Below the pieces are notes generated by a model. It had not been told where the DNA came from, made no database searches, and saw only the letters and a list, made by a program, of their open reading frames with translations. 64,000 bases of DNA from Flavobacteriales bacterium UBA972 (GTDB lineage: Bacteria; Bacteroidota; Bacteroidia; Flavobacteriales; Schleiferiaceae). This document shows positions 17,383-27,022 of the stretch, piece after piece (positions within the stretch are counted from its first letter, which is position 1; the number at the start of each line of letters is the position of its first letter). The stretch spans positions 31,236-95,235 of the forward strand of contig DBBY01000042.1 of NCBI GenBank assembly GCA_002292855.1. Direction: 5' to 3'. A program made the translations under genes and the position numbers.

Positions 17383-20300
17383 ATGAAACACCTTATTTGG
17401 ATGGCAGCTCTGCTTGCCCTTCCCGCATCGCTTGAAGCCCAAAAACTTGACGCTCTGGCCTTTCGTGCCGTCGGACCCGCCCTCACAAGCGGCCGTGTAG
17501 CAGACCTCGCAATCAACCCCCTTAACCCCGACGAATGGTACGTCGCTGCTGCCTCAGGTGGTGTTTGGAAGACTGCCAACCACGGACTGACTTTTGAACC
17601 CCTTTTTGACGACCAAGGCTCCTACTCGATCGGATGCATCACCTTGGACCCGAGCAACTCCCACACGGTATGGGTTGGCACGGGCGAGAACAACAACCAG
17701 CGTTCGGTAGCCTACGGAGACGGGGTCTACAAATCGACCGACGGCGGCTCGAGCTGGACCAACGTCGGGCTTAAGGCCTCAGAGCACATCGGAATGATTG
17801 CCGTGCATCCCAAAAACTCCAACATCGTTTGGGTCGCGGCCTACGGCCCCCTTTGGAGCAGCGGCGGCGAGCGCGGAATCTACAAAACCACCGATGGGGG
17901 AACGACCTGGAGGAGGGTGCTGAACGTGTCGGAGCACACGGGATTCAACGAAGTGCACTTGGATCCGCGCAACCCGAATATTTTGTTTGCTACGGCCCAC
18001 CAGCGCCGCAGGCACGTTCATACCTACGTTTCAGGCGGACCCGAATCCGGCCTATGGAAGTCTGAAGACGGCGGCGAAACCTGGTCAGAGGTCAAGAATG
18101 GCATTCCCAATGGCGACAAGGGGCGGCTGAGCTTGGCTATTTCGCCGGTGAACCCTGACCTGCACTACCTGATGGTCGAGGGCCATGGAACCTACCGAAG
18201 CACGAACCGCGGCGCATCCTACAGCAAGCGCAGCGACCACGCTACCTCAGGCAACTACTACGTGGAGCTAATCGCGTCGCGAAGCGATGCCAACACTCTG
18301 TACAGTATGGACACCTACGTGCAATGGTCCGAAGACGGCGGAGCTACGTTCAAGAGCCTTGGCGAAAAGAACAAGCACGTCGACAACCATGCCTTTTGGC
18401 AAAACCCTTCGAATCCCAAGCACTTGATACTGGGCTGCGACGGGGGTATTTATGAGACCTGGGACCACGGCCAAGCCTGGCACTACAAGGAGAACCTGCC
18501 GATTACGCAGTTTTACCGGGTTTCGGTGGACAATGCCGAGCCATTTTATGGAATTTATGGCGGAACTCAGGATAACTTCTCGCTGGGAGGTCCGAGCCGC
18601 ACCATCAACGACCGAGGAATTGTGAACAGCGACTGGTACGTGACCCAAACCGGAGACGGCTTTGAATCGCAAATTGATCCCAGCGACCCCAACATCGTCT
18701 ACGCCCAAGCGCAGTATGGCGGACTTCAGCGCTTCGACAAAAAGTCCGGCGAGGGCGTGCCCATCAAACCGATAGAACCATTGGGCGGCAAGGCCTGGCG
18801 GTGGAACTGGGATGCTCCCCTTTTAATTAGTCCGCACGATTCAAAAACCCTCTATTTTGCGGCCAACGTGGTGTTTAAGAGCGTGAATCGCGGCAACAGC
18901 TGGACGCCTATTTCGGGAGATTTGTCGCGGCAACTGGACCGGCACCTGCTCCCGGTCATGGGCAAAATTCAAGGACTCGATGCCATTGCCTACAAACAGA
19001 GTACCTCCATGTACGGCACCATTACCGCACTGCACGAGTCGCCCAAGGTCAAGGGCTTGCTCGCGGTGGGAACCGACGACGGCTTAATTCATGTTTCGAG
19101 CGACGCCGGCGCAAATTGGATCAAGCTCGACAAGCTTCCGGGGATTCCGGATTTGACCTTTGTCAATGATGTCAAGTGGTCGCAGCATTCTGCCGACGTG
19201 CTTTATGCGGTGTTCAACAACCACAAAAACGGAGACTTTAAGCCCTACCTAATGGTCAGCAAAAACCGAGGCAAAACATGGGAAGCACTGAGTGCGGGAC
19301 TACCGCAGCGAGGCTCAACCTACGTAATTGCCGAGGACCACAAAGACGGAAGCCTGCTCTTTGTGGGAACGGAGTTTGGTGTTTTTACCAGCACCGACGG
19401 CGGCCTCACCTGGACGGAACTCAAGAAGGGACTGCCTACCGTTGCCGTGCGCGACATCGCCATTCAGCAGCGCGAAGACGACCTGGTGCTGGCCACTTTT
19501 GGCCGTGGTTTTTATGTTTTAGACGACTACAGCCCCTTGCGCGAGATTAAAAACGACATCAAAAAGAATGAGGCCATTGTACTCCCAATCAAGCCTGTCG
19601 TGCTCTTCCACGAGGCCTCTCCTCTGGGCTACGGCGGTGCCGGATTTTTGGGCGCGGGCTACTACATGGCCGACAATCCCAAGGTTGGAGCCACTTTTAC
19701 CTACTGGGTTAAGAACGCACCCAAAACCCTGAAGGAGCAGCGCGAGGAACTGGAGAAGAAAAATTCCGCATCCGTTTACCCTAGCAAAGAGGCGATTCGG
19801 GCGGAGGCTGAGGAGGCCAAGCCCCATTTATCGCTGGTAATTCGTTCCAGCGAAGGCAAGGTGGTTCGGATTCTTCAGGCCAAGTACGTCAATGGACTAA
19901 AGCGCAGTACTTGGGACGGCAAATTGGCTCGCTCTGCCTCGCCAGACAAGGGCTCCTACCTCGCGCCAGCGGGCAGCTACAGCCTGCAGCTAGTGGGAGT
20001 TCAAGGAACCAAGATTGACACCCTTACCAAGCCCCTCGGTTTTAAAGTATCGCACTTGAGCAACCTAAGCCTTCCTGCCGAAAAGTCTGCCGATTTGGTT
20101 CTACTCCAAAACCAGCTCGATGCCTTGCAGCAGCGCATGGATTTGGTTTTGCGGCAAATGGACGAGGTTGAAACGCGCTTAGACCGCATTGAAAAGCAGG
20201 TTGACTATGGCGTGAACAGCCCCGCAAACCTGCTCGGCGAGGTGGCCAAGGTCCGCGCAGAATGGCGGTCGCTGAGCTTGATACTCGACGGGGATGAATT

Positions 20301-20490
20301 AATTGCCAGCAAGGAATTTGAAACCATGCCTGGCCTTCGCGACCGACTGAGCTCTGCGTTATGGGGAAGCTACTCGATGCGGTCGGATCCTACGCAGTCC
20401 ATGAAGGACCAGCGCCGAGTGGTGGCCGAGCAACTTACCGAACTTGAGAAGCAGCTTCTGAACCTGCTCGCTCAAAGTTCGAAGTGGTAG
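17383..20490 (+). CDS. Large secreted BNR-repeat (sortilin/VPS10-like) beta-propeller protein
   Basis: 1035 residues. A signal peptide (MKHLIWMAALLALPASLEA) precedes about 730 residues with at least nine Asp-box motifs of the type S-x-D-x-G-x-T/S-W (STDGGSSW, TTDGGTTW, SEDGGETW, SVNRGNSW, STDGGLTW), each closing a propeller blade. After a linker come a mixed domain with SLVIRSSEGKVVR and a coiled coil near residues 900-960 (LDALQQRMDLVLRQMDEVETRLDR). There is no type IX sorting domain. Such proteins are often called glycosyl hydrolases, but catalytic residues are not evident. ATG 17383 is preferred over the upstream start because the signal peptide begins there. Confidence 0.85.
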   Translation: MKHLIWMAALLALPASLEAQKLDALAFRAVGPALTSGRVADLAINPLNPDEWYVAAASGGVWKTANHGLTFEPLFDDQGSYSIGCITLDPSNSHTVWVGTGENNNQRSVAYGDGVYKSTDGGSSWTNVGLKASEHIGMIAVHPKNSNIVWVAAYGPLWSSGGERGIYKTTDGGTTWRRVLNVSEHTGFNEVHLDPRNPNILFATAHQRRRHVHTYVSGGPESGLWKSEDGGETWSEVKNGIPNGDKGRLSLAISPVNPDLHYLMVEGHGTYRSTNRGASYSKRSDHATSGNYYVELIASRSDANTLYSMDTYVQWSEDGGATFKSLGEKNKHVDNHAFWQNPSNPKHLILGCDGGIYETWDHGQAWHYKENLPITQFYRVSVDNAEPFYGIYGGTQDNFSLGGPSRTINDRGIVNSDWYVTQTGDGFESQIDPSDPNIVYAQAQYGGLQRFDKKSGEGVPIKPIEPLGGKAWRWNWDAPLLISPHDSKTLYFAANVVFKSVNRGNSWTPISGDLSRQLDRHLLPVMGKIQGLDAIAYKQSTSMYGTITALHESPKVKGLLAVGTDDGLIHVSSDAGANWIKLDKLPGIPDLTFVNDVKWSQHSADVLYAVFNNHKNGDFKPYLMVSKNRGKTWEALSAGLPQRGSTYVIAEDHKDGSLLFVGTEFGVFTSTDGGLTWTELKKGLPTVAVRDIAIQQREDDLVLATFGRGFYVLDDYSPLREIKNDIKKNEAIVLPIKPVVLFHEASPLGYGGAGFLGAGYYMADNPKVGATFTYWVKNAPKTLKEQREELEKKNSASVYPSKEAIRAEAEEAKPHLSLVIRSSEGKVVRILQAKYVNGLKRSTWDGKLARSASPDKGSYLAPAGSYSLQLVGVQGTKIDTLTKPLGFKVSHLSNLSLPAEKSADLVLLQNQLDALQQRMDLVLRQMDEVETRLDRIEKQVDYGVNSPANLLGEVAKVRAEWRSLSLILDGDELIASKEFETMPGLRDRLSSALWGSYSMRSDPTQSMKDQRRVVAEQLTELEKQLLNLLAQSSKW

Positions 20491-20511
20491 AGGCTTAAGA
20501 GAAAACCAATT

Positions 20512-20544
20512 AAAGGCGGCACCCTCGGGTCTCGCCTTTTTTTT
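20512..20544 (+). terminator. Rho-independent terminator after the BNR protein gene
   Basis: A stem AAAGGCG/CGCCTTT (20512-20518 with 20533-20539) has an inner ACC/GGT helix and a small internal bulge, followed by a long T-run to 20544. The T-run is only on the plus strand, so it mainly serves the gene ending at 20490. Confidence 0.88.
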
Positions 20545-20552
20545 GGAGCCAA

Positions 20553-21626
20553 TTAAAAGCGGTAGACGAATGCACTGATGTTCATTCCTGCGCCAACACT
20601 GCCAAATAGCACGATGTCGCCAGGTTTGATCTCGTGCCCCTGGTACTTTTCACGCAATACAAGGTCAAGCAGAGTAGGCACGGTAGCCACCGAACTGTTG
20701 CCCATATGCTGGATAGACATGGGCATAACCTGGTCGAGGTCCGCAACCATACCATAGAGCTTATAGAGGCGCTCCCCCACCCCGTGATCGAGTTTTGCGT
20801 TGGCCTGATGCATGAAAATTTTCTTGACGTCCTTGAGGTCAACGCCAGCATTATCAAGGGCGGCCTTCATGGCATCGGGCACGTGGCGAAGGGCAAATTC
20901 ATAAATTTTGCGTCCCTTCATGCGCAAAAAGCGCTCGTTGCGGTCACCCAGCGGATTCACTGAAGGCGAGGATCGCAGGTAGTAGGCCTCGTCTTTGGTA
21001 TGGGTCGCACTTGCGAAGCCGAGAATTCCTGCACCCTGAGCATTCTCGCGAACCTCCAGGCAGGTGGCGCCAGCGCCGTCCGCAAAAATCATGGAATCGC
21101 GATCGTGCACGTCGATGATGCGAGAGAGCGTTTCGGTACCGATTACCAATGCCTTTTTGGCCATCCCTGCCTGCAAGTATGCGTTGGCAACCAGCACGCC
21201 TTGAATCCATCCTGGGCATCCCGCAAGTACATCAAAGGCAACGGTACTGGGGTTGACTATACCAAGGTTGTGCTTGATCCGCGAGGCAATAGAGGGCAAC
21301 TGATCAATGCGGCGGGTGCCTAAATCGATGTCTCCGTAATTCTGTCCTACAATAATTATATCAAGATCCTCGGGATTCCATCCGGATTGGCGAAGCGCCT
21401 TTTGAGCGGCCTCCGTACCTAGGTCTGAGGAATTCTGGTCCGCACGAGCATAACGGCGCTCCACGATTTCAGTAATTTGCTGAAACTTTTCAATGACTAC
21501 CTCGTTGGAGTAGGGAAATGGCTGGCCATTTTCGTCCATGAATTCGCGGTCTAAGAACGCGGAGTTGGGTATGATTTCTTCAGGGAGGACTGATCCAGTT
21601 CCAGCAATTACAACGGCATGATTCAT
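20553..21626 (-). CDS. 3-oxoacyl-ACP synthase III (FabH) family protein
   Basis: 357 residues, some 20-30 longer than housekeeping FabH. The KAS III triad is visible: Cys137 in DVLAGCPGW, His273 in FMHQANAKL and Asn310 in HMGNSSVATVPTLL. FabH starts fatty acid chains by condensing acyl-CoA with malonyl-ACP; the longer chain and the N-terminal region EFMDENGQPFPYS suggest a Bacteroidota paralogue that may prefer another starter or act in a side pathway. It diverges from folE, and an exact TACTTTTG -7 element lies 5 nt before its ATG. Confidence 0.88.
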   Translation of the reverse strand: MNHAVVIAGTGSVLPEEIIPNSAFLDREFMDENGQPFPYSNEVVIEKFQQITEIVERRYARADQNSSDLGTEAAQKALRQSGWNPEDLDIIIVGQNYGDIDLGTRRIDQLPSIASRIKHNLGIVNPSTVAFDVLAGCPGWIQGVLVANAYLQAGMAKKALVIGTETLSRIIDVHDRDSMIFADGAGATCLEVRENAQGAGILGFASATHTKDEAYYLRSSPSVNPLGDRNERFLRMKGRKIYEFALRHVPDAMKAALDNAGVDLKDVKKIFMHQANAKLDHGVGERLYKLYGMVADLDQVMPMSIQHMGNSSVATVPTLLDLVLREKYQGHEIKPGDIVLFGSVGAGMNISAFVYRF

Positions 21627-21631
21627 GCGTG

Positions 21632-21639
21632 CAAAAGTA
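21632..21639 (-). promoter_or_regulatory. TACTTTTG -7 element of the fabH-like gene
   Basis: Exact TANNTTTG match on the minus strand, separated from the ATG at 21626 by five bases. If it is the -7 element the message starts at or next to the start codon. Confidence 0.55.
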
Positions 21640-21662
21640 CCATTTTCGCCCCAATGCCCCTA

Positions 21663-21670
21663 TACCTTTG
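21663..21670 (+). promoter_or_regulatory. TACCTTTG -7 element of folE
   Basis: Exact TANNTTTG match on the plus strand, five bases before the folE ATG at 21676 and back-to-back with the fabH-like promoter in a 49-base gap. No strong -33 TTG is obvious. Confidence 0.55.
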
Positions 21671-21675
21671 TGCCT

Positions 21676-22347
21676 ATGAAATCTCCCGACCACGATCACT
21701 TGAGTGCGAGCGTTTCCACCCCGCTTCGCGACGACGCATTTTTGATCAGCGACGACCAAAAAATCGCCCTTATTGAAGGCCATGTGCGCGGAATTCTCGA
21801 AACCCTCGGAATGAACCTCGAGGACGACAGCCTGCGCGGAACCCCGAGGCGCGTGGCAAAAATGTACGTTAAAGAGACCTTTGGCGGACTCCACCCCGAC
21901 CGGGCGCCCGACATGAATACGTTTGAGAACAACTACCATTATGGCGAAATGCTGGTAGAAAAAAACATCGTCGTCTACTCTACCTGCGAACACCACCTCA
22001 TGCCCATCGTGGGCCGCGCCCACATCGCTTACCTGGGCAAAGACCGAGTGATTGGCTTGAGTAAAATGAACCGCATCGTCGATTTTTATGCCAAGCGTCC
22101 TCAGGTGCAAGAGCGCCTGACCCGCCAAATTGTGGAGTCCCTCATCGAGGCACTCAGCACCCAGGATGTAGCCGTACTCATTGATGCCAAGCATCTTTGC
22201 GTCAATGCTCGCGGAATTCGCGACGTACACTCAAGCACCATAACGGCAGAGTACCACGGTCGATTTTTGACCGAAGAAGCCCTGAAAACAGAATTTTTAG
22301 CCTACATTCAACTGCAAACCACGTTTGGCGACAGCCCGACCACATGA
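21676..22347 (+). CDS. folE: GTP cyclohydrolase I
   Basis: 223 residues. It converts GTP to 7,8-dihydroneopterin triphosphate, the first step of tetrahydrofolate synthesis. Seen: TPRRVAKMYVKETFGGL, the zinc-site segment VVYSTCEHHLMPIVGRAHIAY with the Cys-x-x-His pair, GLSKMNRIVDFYAKRPQVQE, and the second zinc Cys in DAKHLCVNARG. ATG 21676 begins the product MKSPDHDHL; an earlier in-frame start is in the divergent promoter. The stop overlaps the cysS start (ATGA). Confidence 0.95.
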   Translation: MKSPDHDHLSASVSTPLRDDAFLISDDQKIALIEGHVRGILETLGMNLEDDSLRGTPRRVAKMYVKETFGGLHPDRAPDMNTFENNYHYGEMLVEKNIVVYSTCEHHLMPIVGRAHIAYLGKDRVIGLSKMNRIVDFYAKRPQVQERLTRQIVESLIEALSTQDVAVLIDAKHLCVNARGIRDVHSSTITAEYHGRFLTEEALKTEFLAYIQLQTTFGDSPTT

Positions 22348-23822
22348 GCAACCTGCATCTGTACGACAGCCTGACCGGCGCCCTTCGGCGGTTTGAAGCC
22401 CTGAATGCTCCGCACGTTGGTATGTACGTCTGCGGCCCGACCGTCTACAGCGACGTGCACTTGGGCAACACGCGGACTTTTTTGAGTTTTGACCTGCTCT
22501 TTCGCTACCTCAAGCATCTGGGCTATCAAGTGCGCTATGTGCGGAATATTACCGACGCCGGCCACCTCGAGAACGACGCCGACGCAGGAGAAGATAAAAT
22601 CGCCAAAAAGGCTCGCCTCGAGCAGCTCGAGCCGATGGAAATCGTTCAGCGCTACACTCTTGGCTTTCATGCCGTAATGCAGGCCTACAATGCGCTACCT
22701 CCCTCTATTGAACCCACGGCAACCGGCCATATTGTGGAGCAGATGGAGCTCATCAAGAAGCTTCTTGCCGACGGCTATGCCTACGAAGCCAAGGGCAGCG
22801 TGTACTTCAGCATTGAGACCTACCTCCAAAACCATCCCTACGGAGAACTGTCGGGCCGCAGCATTGACGACCTCGAAACCGGTACCCGCGAACTCGAAGG
22901 GCAAACCGACAAGCGCCACCCCCTTGACTTTGCCCTCTGGAAGAAGGCCATGCCCGAACACATTATGCGATGGCCCTCGCCCTGGAGCGAAGGCTTCCCC
23001 GGCTGGCACTTGGAATGCTCCGCAATGAGCACCAAATACCTAGGCAGTGAATTTGACATCCATGGTGGGGGAATGGACTTGAAGTTTCCGCACCACGAAT
23101 GCGAACTAGCGCAAAATAAAGGAGCCACCGGCCACGGAGGCGCGCGGTACTGGCTTCATGCCAACATGCTCACGCTCAACGGCAAGAGAATGGCCAAGTC
23201 CACCGGCAACACCCTAGACCCACGCGACCTGCTCACTGGCCAGAGCGAGCATCTGAGCAAGGCATACAGCCCTGGAGCAGTGCGGTTTTTCATGCACCAG
23301 GCCCACTACCGGAGCGTTTTAGACTTTAGTGACTCCGCGCTGCAGGCGGCCGAAAAAGGATACCATAGGCTGCTAGCCTCCATGCAGATTCTTCGCAAGC
23401 GACCGGCCCAAGGGCCTGAGCAGGGAACGTGGAACTTCGGCGAATGGGATGCTGCTTGTACCGAAGCCATGAACCAGGATTTGAACAGTCCCATACTAAT
23501 CGCTCAGCTTTTTGAGGCGACCAAAGCAATTGCAGCGGACCAAAACGACCCTAAGGTGCTCGGAGTATCAGGCGCAAAAGAACTCCTAGGCCGAATGGAG
23601 GTTTGGATGTACGAGGTTTTGGGCCTCGCTCCCGAGCACCAGGCTAATAACCAGCAATGGCAAAAAGCACTGGACTCCGCCATGTCGGTGGTTCTGGACC
23701 TGAGGCAAAAGGCGCGTGAAACCAAAAACTGGCCAGCCAGCGATGCCCTCAGGGATACCCTTGCCGAAGGGGGGATCGTGGTTCTCGATGGACCAGAAGG
23801 GAGCAGCTACCGCCTGGAATGA
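22344..23822 (+). CDS. cysS: Cysteinyl-tRNA synthetase
   Basis: 492 residues. It charges tRNA-Cys. The class I signature appears as VHLGN (Bacteroidota variant of HIGH, residues 38-42), the KMSKS loop as KRMAKSTGN, and the active-site zinc ligands as Cys30 (YVCGPTVY), the Cys in WHLECS and His/Glu in HHECE. The reading frame is open upstream, but the ATG at 22344 overlapping the folE stop gives the canonical N-terminus [10 protein letters not shown]. Its own stop overlaps the yidD start by four bases. Confidence 0.95.
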   Translation: MSNLHLYDSLTGALRRFEALNAPHVGMYVCGPTVYSDVHLGNTRTFLSFDLLFRYLKHLGYQVRYVRNITDAGHLENDADAGEDKIAKKARLEQLEPMEIVQRYTLGFHAVMQAYNALPPSIEPTATGHIVEQMELIKKLLADGYAYEAKGSVYFSIETYLQNHPYGELSGRSIDDLETGTRELEGQTDKRHPLDFALWKKAMPEHIMRWPSPWSEGFPGWHLECSAMSTKYLGSEFDIHGGGMDLKFPHHECELAQNKGATGHGGARYWLHANMLTLNGKRMAKSTGNTLDPRDLLTGQSEHLSKAYSPGAVRFFMHQAHYRSVLDFSDSALQAAEKGYHRLLASMQILRKRPAQGPEQGTWNFGEWDAACTEAMNQDLNSPILIAQLFEATKAIAADQNDPKVLGVSGAKELLGRMEVWMYEVLGLAPEHQANNQQWQKALDSAMSVVLDLRQKARETKNWPASDALRDTLAEGGIVVLDGPEGSSYRLE

Positions 23823-24079
23823 AGCGCGGGTTCCTCTGGATTGCCTCCGCGCCGATGCTGGCCCTAATTGGATTGTATAAATACGTCATTTCTCCGCTGA
23901 CGCCCCCGAGCTGCCGCCACTACCCAAGCTGCTCAACCTATGCTGGCGAAGCCATCAAAGAATGGGGGCCTTTTTCAGGATCATGGCTGACAATCAAACG
24001 GTTAGGTCGGTGCCACCCCTGGGGGACTTCGGGATTTGACCCCGTTCCTAAAAAGTCAGAATTCCCAGACCAAGGCTGA
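23819..24079 (+). CDS. yidD: YidD, membrane protein insertion efficiency factor
   Basis: 86 residues. The family block [20 protein letters not shown] with [11 protein letters not shown] and [10 protein letters not shown], including three conserved Cys, is unmistakable. YidD is a small membrane-associated protein that helps YidC-dependent insertion in the inner membrane. Here it is not beside rpmH/rnpA but is translationally coupled to cysS through an ATGA overlap. Confidence 0.93.
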   Translation: MKRGFLWIASAPMLALIGLYKYVISPLTPPSCRHYPSCSTYAGEAIKEWGPFSGSWLTIKRLGRCHPWGTSGFDPVPKKSEFPDQG

Positions 24080-24090
24080 GCGAGAAATCC

Positions 24091-24098
24091 TAACTTTA
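24091..24098 (+). promoter_or_regulatory. TAACTTTA -7-like element before lgt
   Basis: Seven of eight match to TANNTTTG, four bases before the lgt ATG at 24103, in the 23-base gap after yidD. It may be an internal promoter of the run; no -33 element was found. Confidence 0.35.
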
Positions 24099-24102
24099 GG
24101 CC

Positions 24103-25173
24103 ATGCTTGCCACCATCACTTGGGTCGCCGACCGCGGCATTGAACTCGGTCCGCTCTTCATCCGCTACTACCAGCTTTTCTTTTTTCTCGGATTTTTCTT
24201 GGGATTCCGCTGGATGAAAAAAGTGTTCAAAGACGAGGGCATCGACCTCAGTATTTTGGACGCCCTTTTGTCAACCATGGTGTTCGCCACGGTGGTCGGA
24301 GCGAGATTGGGTCATGTGTTCTTCTACGACTGGGGCTACTACCGCGAGCACCCCATAGAAATTTTAATGCCGTGGAAAGGGGGTCTGGCCTCTCACGGTG
24401 CTGCCATCGTAATTATTGCCGCCCTGATATGGTTTCGCCATAAATACCTGAAGCCCATTGGCAAGAGTTCGCTGTGGTTGCTCGACCGAGTGGTGATTAC
24501 CGTGGCCCTGGCGGCGGCATTCATTCGACTTGGAAACTTCACCAATAGCGAGATCTACGGCCAGCCTCAAAATTCCGCCGTAGAAACCGTTTTTGTGCGG
24601 AACATTACCGACTACGTAGAACGCTACTTTGCACGCGACGTTTCTGAGGTGGACTACATTGCCACGGGCAAAACGCTCGAGACCGACAGCCTGAGCCTGC
24701 CGGAGTACGAAATGCGCTTTAAGCCCACCGAGACGGCAAGCCTTGACGGGGTTCAGTCCATGGTGGAACTCTACCTTGAGCCCTTGATCAACCGCCAAAA
24801 CGCCGACAACCGACACCTATACCTGCCTCAAGACCAACTGGTAAGGGAGGAGAATGGCTACTACGTGCTCAAAGCCTACGGAATTCCGCGAGCGCCGAGC
24901 CAAATTTATGAGGCCATAGCCTATGCCTTGATTTATGCCTTCCTCTTGCTGCTCTTTCAGCGCGGAGCTGCGGCGCGGGAGGGACAAATTTTGGGGGCCT
25001 TCCTCGCCCTGGTTTTTGGATTTCGAATCGTGGTCGAATTTATCAAGGCCAACCAAAAGGACTTTGAAACAGGCATGGATTTGAACATGGGGCAATGGCT
25101 TAGCATTCCGCTCGTTGCTGCCGGACTATGGCTCTGGATTCGCAGCCTTCAAAAGCCTATTAAATCGGCCTAA
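24103..25173 (+). CDS. lgt: Prolipoprotein diacylglyceryl transferase
   Basis: 356 residues, longer than E. coli Lgt because of a periplasmic insertion at about 155-245, as is common in Bacteroidota. It transfers diacylglycerol from phosphatidylglycerol to the lipobox Cys of prolipoproteins, so it serves the lipoproteins seen elsewhere in this window. Family motifs: GGLASHGAA, the Lgt signature RLGNFTNSEIYGQP with the essential Arg and Asn, and the late FRIVVEFIK with Arg and Glu. About seven hydrophobic segments are present. It is followed after two bases by the DUF192 gene. Confidence 0.95.
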   Translation: MLATITWVADRGIELGPLFIRYYQLFFFLGFFLGFRWMKKVFKDEGIDLSILDALLSTMVFATVVGARLGHVFFYDWGYYREHPIEILMPWKGGLASHGAAIVIIAALIWFRHKYLKPIGKSSLWLLDRVVITVALAAAFIRLGNFTNSEIYGQPQNSAVETVFVRNITDYVERYFARDVSEVDYIATGKTLETDSLSLPEYEMRFKPTETASLDGVQSMVELYLEPLINRQNADNRHLYLPQDQLVREENGYYVLKAYGIPRAPSQIYEAIAYALIYAFLLLLFQRGAAAREGQILGAFLALVFGFRIVVEFIKANQKDFETGMDLNMGQWLSIPLVAAGLWLWIRSLQKPIKSA

Positions 25174-25175
25174 GC

Positions 25176-25709
25176 ATGAACCGAACTCTACTCAAGCGAC
25201 TTGGATTGGGGCTCATGCTTCTGGCATTAATTGGTTTAATCCTGCCCTCTATGGGTTCATGGTTCCGCAGCGCACCGGACTCAAGGCAGCCAACTGCTGC
25301 AGAAACCCAATCTATGGAGCCCCAATTTACCGAAGAGGGCGTTGGGGCCTTCGTGGACCAAAATGGAGACACTATAGCATCGTTCCGCCTGGAATTGGCC
25401 GAGACCGCCGCAGAAACAGCCCAGGGAATGATGTACCGAAGAAGCGTTCCCGAAGGAACTGGCATGCTGTTCATCATGGCGGAGGAGCGGCCTCAGAGCT
25501 TTTGGATGCGCAATACCTACGTACCCCTGGACATCATCTACCTCAAGGCAGACGGAGCGGTTGTCAGCATTCAGGCCAACGCCCAGCCGATGAACGACAT
25601 GCCTTTACCTTCAGAGGGTCCGGCAAAATACGTACTCGAAATCGCGGGCGGAGGCTCTGCTCAATATGGAATTAAACCAGGCATAAAGTGGTTATGGAAG
25701 CAAAATTGA
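25176..25709 (+). CDS. DUF192 family protein, membrane-anchored
   Basis: 177 residues. One N-terminal hydrophobic segment (about 10-28) anchors or exports the protein; the DUF192 domain follows at about 65-175 with RLELAETAAETAQGMMYR, the family core MLFIMAEERPQSFWMRNT, PLDIIYL and the closing YVLEIAGG. The family is widespread and of unknown function. It sits two bases after lgt and its end overlaps the next gene by 16 bases. Confidence 0.88.
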   Translation: MNRTLLKRLGLGLMLLALIGLILPSMGSWFRSAPDSRQPTAAETQSMEPQFTEEGVGAFVDQNGDTIASFRLELAETAAETAQGMMYRRSVPEGTGMLFIMAEERPQSFWMRNTYVPLDIIYLKADGAVVSIQANAQPMNDMPLPSEGPAKYVLEIAGGGSAQYGIKPGIKWLWKQN

Positions 25710-27022
25710 CCTTCGCCGCAGCGGCATTGATTGCGGCAACTTCGGCCATGGGCCAAGCGCAATGGCAAGTAACAAAAATTACCGAGGCCTCAGGACGCGA
25801 AAATTGGGCCTGCGAACCATCGGTGGCGGTGGATCCCCTAGGAAGCTCGGTCTACCTTGGCAATGTACTCAACCAACTGCACCGCAATAAGCGCAACGGA
25901 GCGCCCGATGCTTGGGATCTTAATTATGCACTCCAATCGTCGCTAGGGGTTTATGGTGACCCCATTCTGGCCCATGACCACCAAGGCAGACTCTATTATC
26001 TTCACCTTGCGGACCCGAGCGGACAGGGCCGAGCAGGGGAATCATGGCTCGACCGCATCGTAATCCAATGGAGCGACAACGAGGGCAAAACCTGGTCAGA
26101 CGGAGCGGGAATTGGGCATAATCCGCCCAAAGACCAGGACAAAGAAGGAATTGCCATCGACCCAGGCAACGGAATTCTACACGTTTCTTGGACTGAATTC
26201 GACCAATACGGCCGCACGGAACCGGAATTTCGCTCGCGAATCCGCTTCAGCCAGTCCTACGACCGGGGCGAAACCTGGTCCCCTGCCCTTACGGTGTCTC
26301 ACAAAGAGGGCAACTGCATTGACGACGACCTAACGCCCGAAGGAGCGATACCCGTGACTGACCCACTCGGAGGGGTAGCGGTGGTCTGGGCGTACAACGA
26401 CACCATTTGGATGAACCGGTCCGACGACGACGGTGCATTGAATTGGATGCCAGCTGACCGCCCTATTGCCCGCCAGATCGGCGGTTGGTCCCAAGAGATT
26501 CCTGCCTTGGGACGCGCCAACGGAATGCCTATGTCGTTTTTTGCTCCCAACGGAGACTGGCACCTGATTTATGGGGAGCAGGACGCAAACCGCTCTTGGG
26601 TGACCCACGCCAAGTCGGTGGACCACGGAGAAAACTGGTCTACCCCCAGCCGCTTGCCCGTACCCGACAGCATTCGCCACCACTTTATGCCATGGTTTGC
26701 CCTCGATGCATCCAGCGGAGCCCTGCACGTGCTCGCCTACGGCCAGACCGACAGCCTTGCGACGCAGGCATGGGTTCACCGCTCCGACGATGCAGGAGCC
26801 ACCTGGCAAGCCACTGCACTGAGCACGGCCTTCACTCCCACCCCAAAGAAGTTCTTTGGCGACTACTCGGGTATCACGACCCGCAATGGCGAAGTTCACG
26901 CTGTTTGGACCGAGCAGCGAGAAGGCATCAACCAGCTTTTTTATGGTCGTTTTGCCGACCCCGCTCAAGACGCCAACGCACGTGGCAAAAAACCCTCCAA
27001 AAAGAGCCAGAAGGCGCCATGA
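25694..27022 (+). CDS. Secreted BNR-repeat sialidase-like protein
   Basis: 442 residues. Signal peptide MEAKLTFAAAALIAATSAMG, then a six-bladed-propeller type chain with Asp-box motifs (SDNEGKTW, SYDRGETW, SVDHGENW, SDDAGATW). It resembles exo-alpha-sialidase/BNR family proteins, but catalytic Arg triad residues could not be assigned, so hydrolase activity is not claimed. The C-terminus is a Lys-rich tail (KKPSKKSQKAP). The start overlaps the DUF192 gene by 16 bases; the stop overlaps pepE by four. Confidence 0.78.
   Translation: MEAKLTFAAAALIAATSAMGQAQWQVTKITEASGRENWACEPSVAVDPLGSSVYLGNVLNQLHRNKRNGAPDAWDLNYALQSSLGVYGDPILAHDHQGRLYYLHLADPSGQGRAGESWLDRIVIQWSDNEGKTWSDGAGIGHNPPKDQDKEGIAIDPGNGILHVSWTEFDQYGRTEPEFRSRIRFSQSYDRGETWSPALTVSHKEGNCIDDDLTPEGAIPVTDPLGGVAVVWAYNDTIWMNRSDDDGALNWMPADRPIARQIGGWSQEIPALGRANGMPMSFFAPNGDWHLIYGEQDANRSWVTHAKSVDHGENWSTPSRLPVPDSIRHHFMPWFALDASSGALHVLAYGQTDSLATQAWVHRSDDAGATWQATALSTAFTPTPKKFFGDYSGITTRNGEVHAVWTEQREGINQLFYGRFADPAQDANARGKKPSKKSQKAP

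Noticed and set aside
26485..27018. Upstream extension of pepE by 178 codons
   Set aside because: It overlaps the BNR gene in another frame; the ATG at 27019 gives catalytic residue numbers identical to known PepE.
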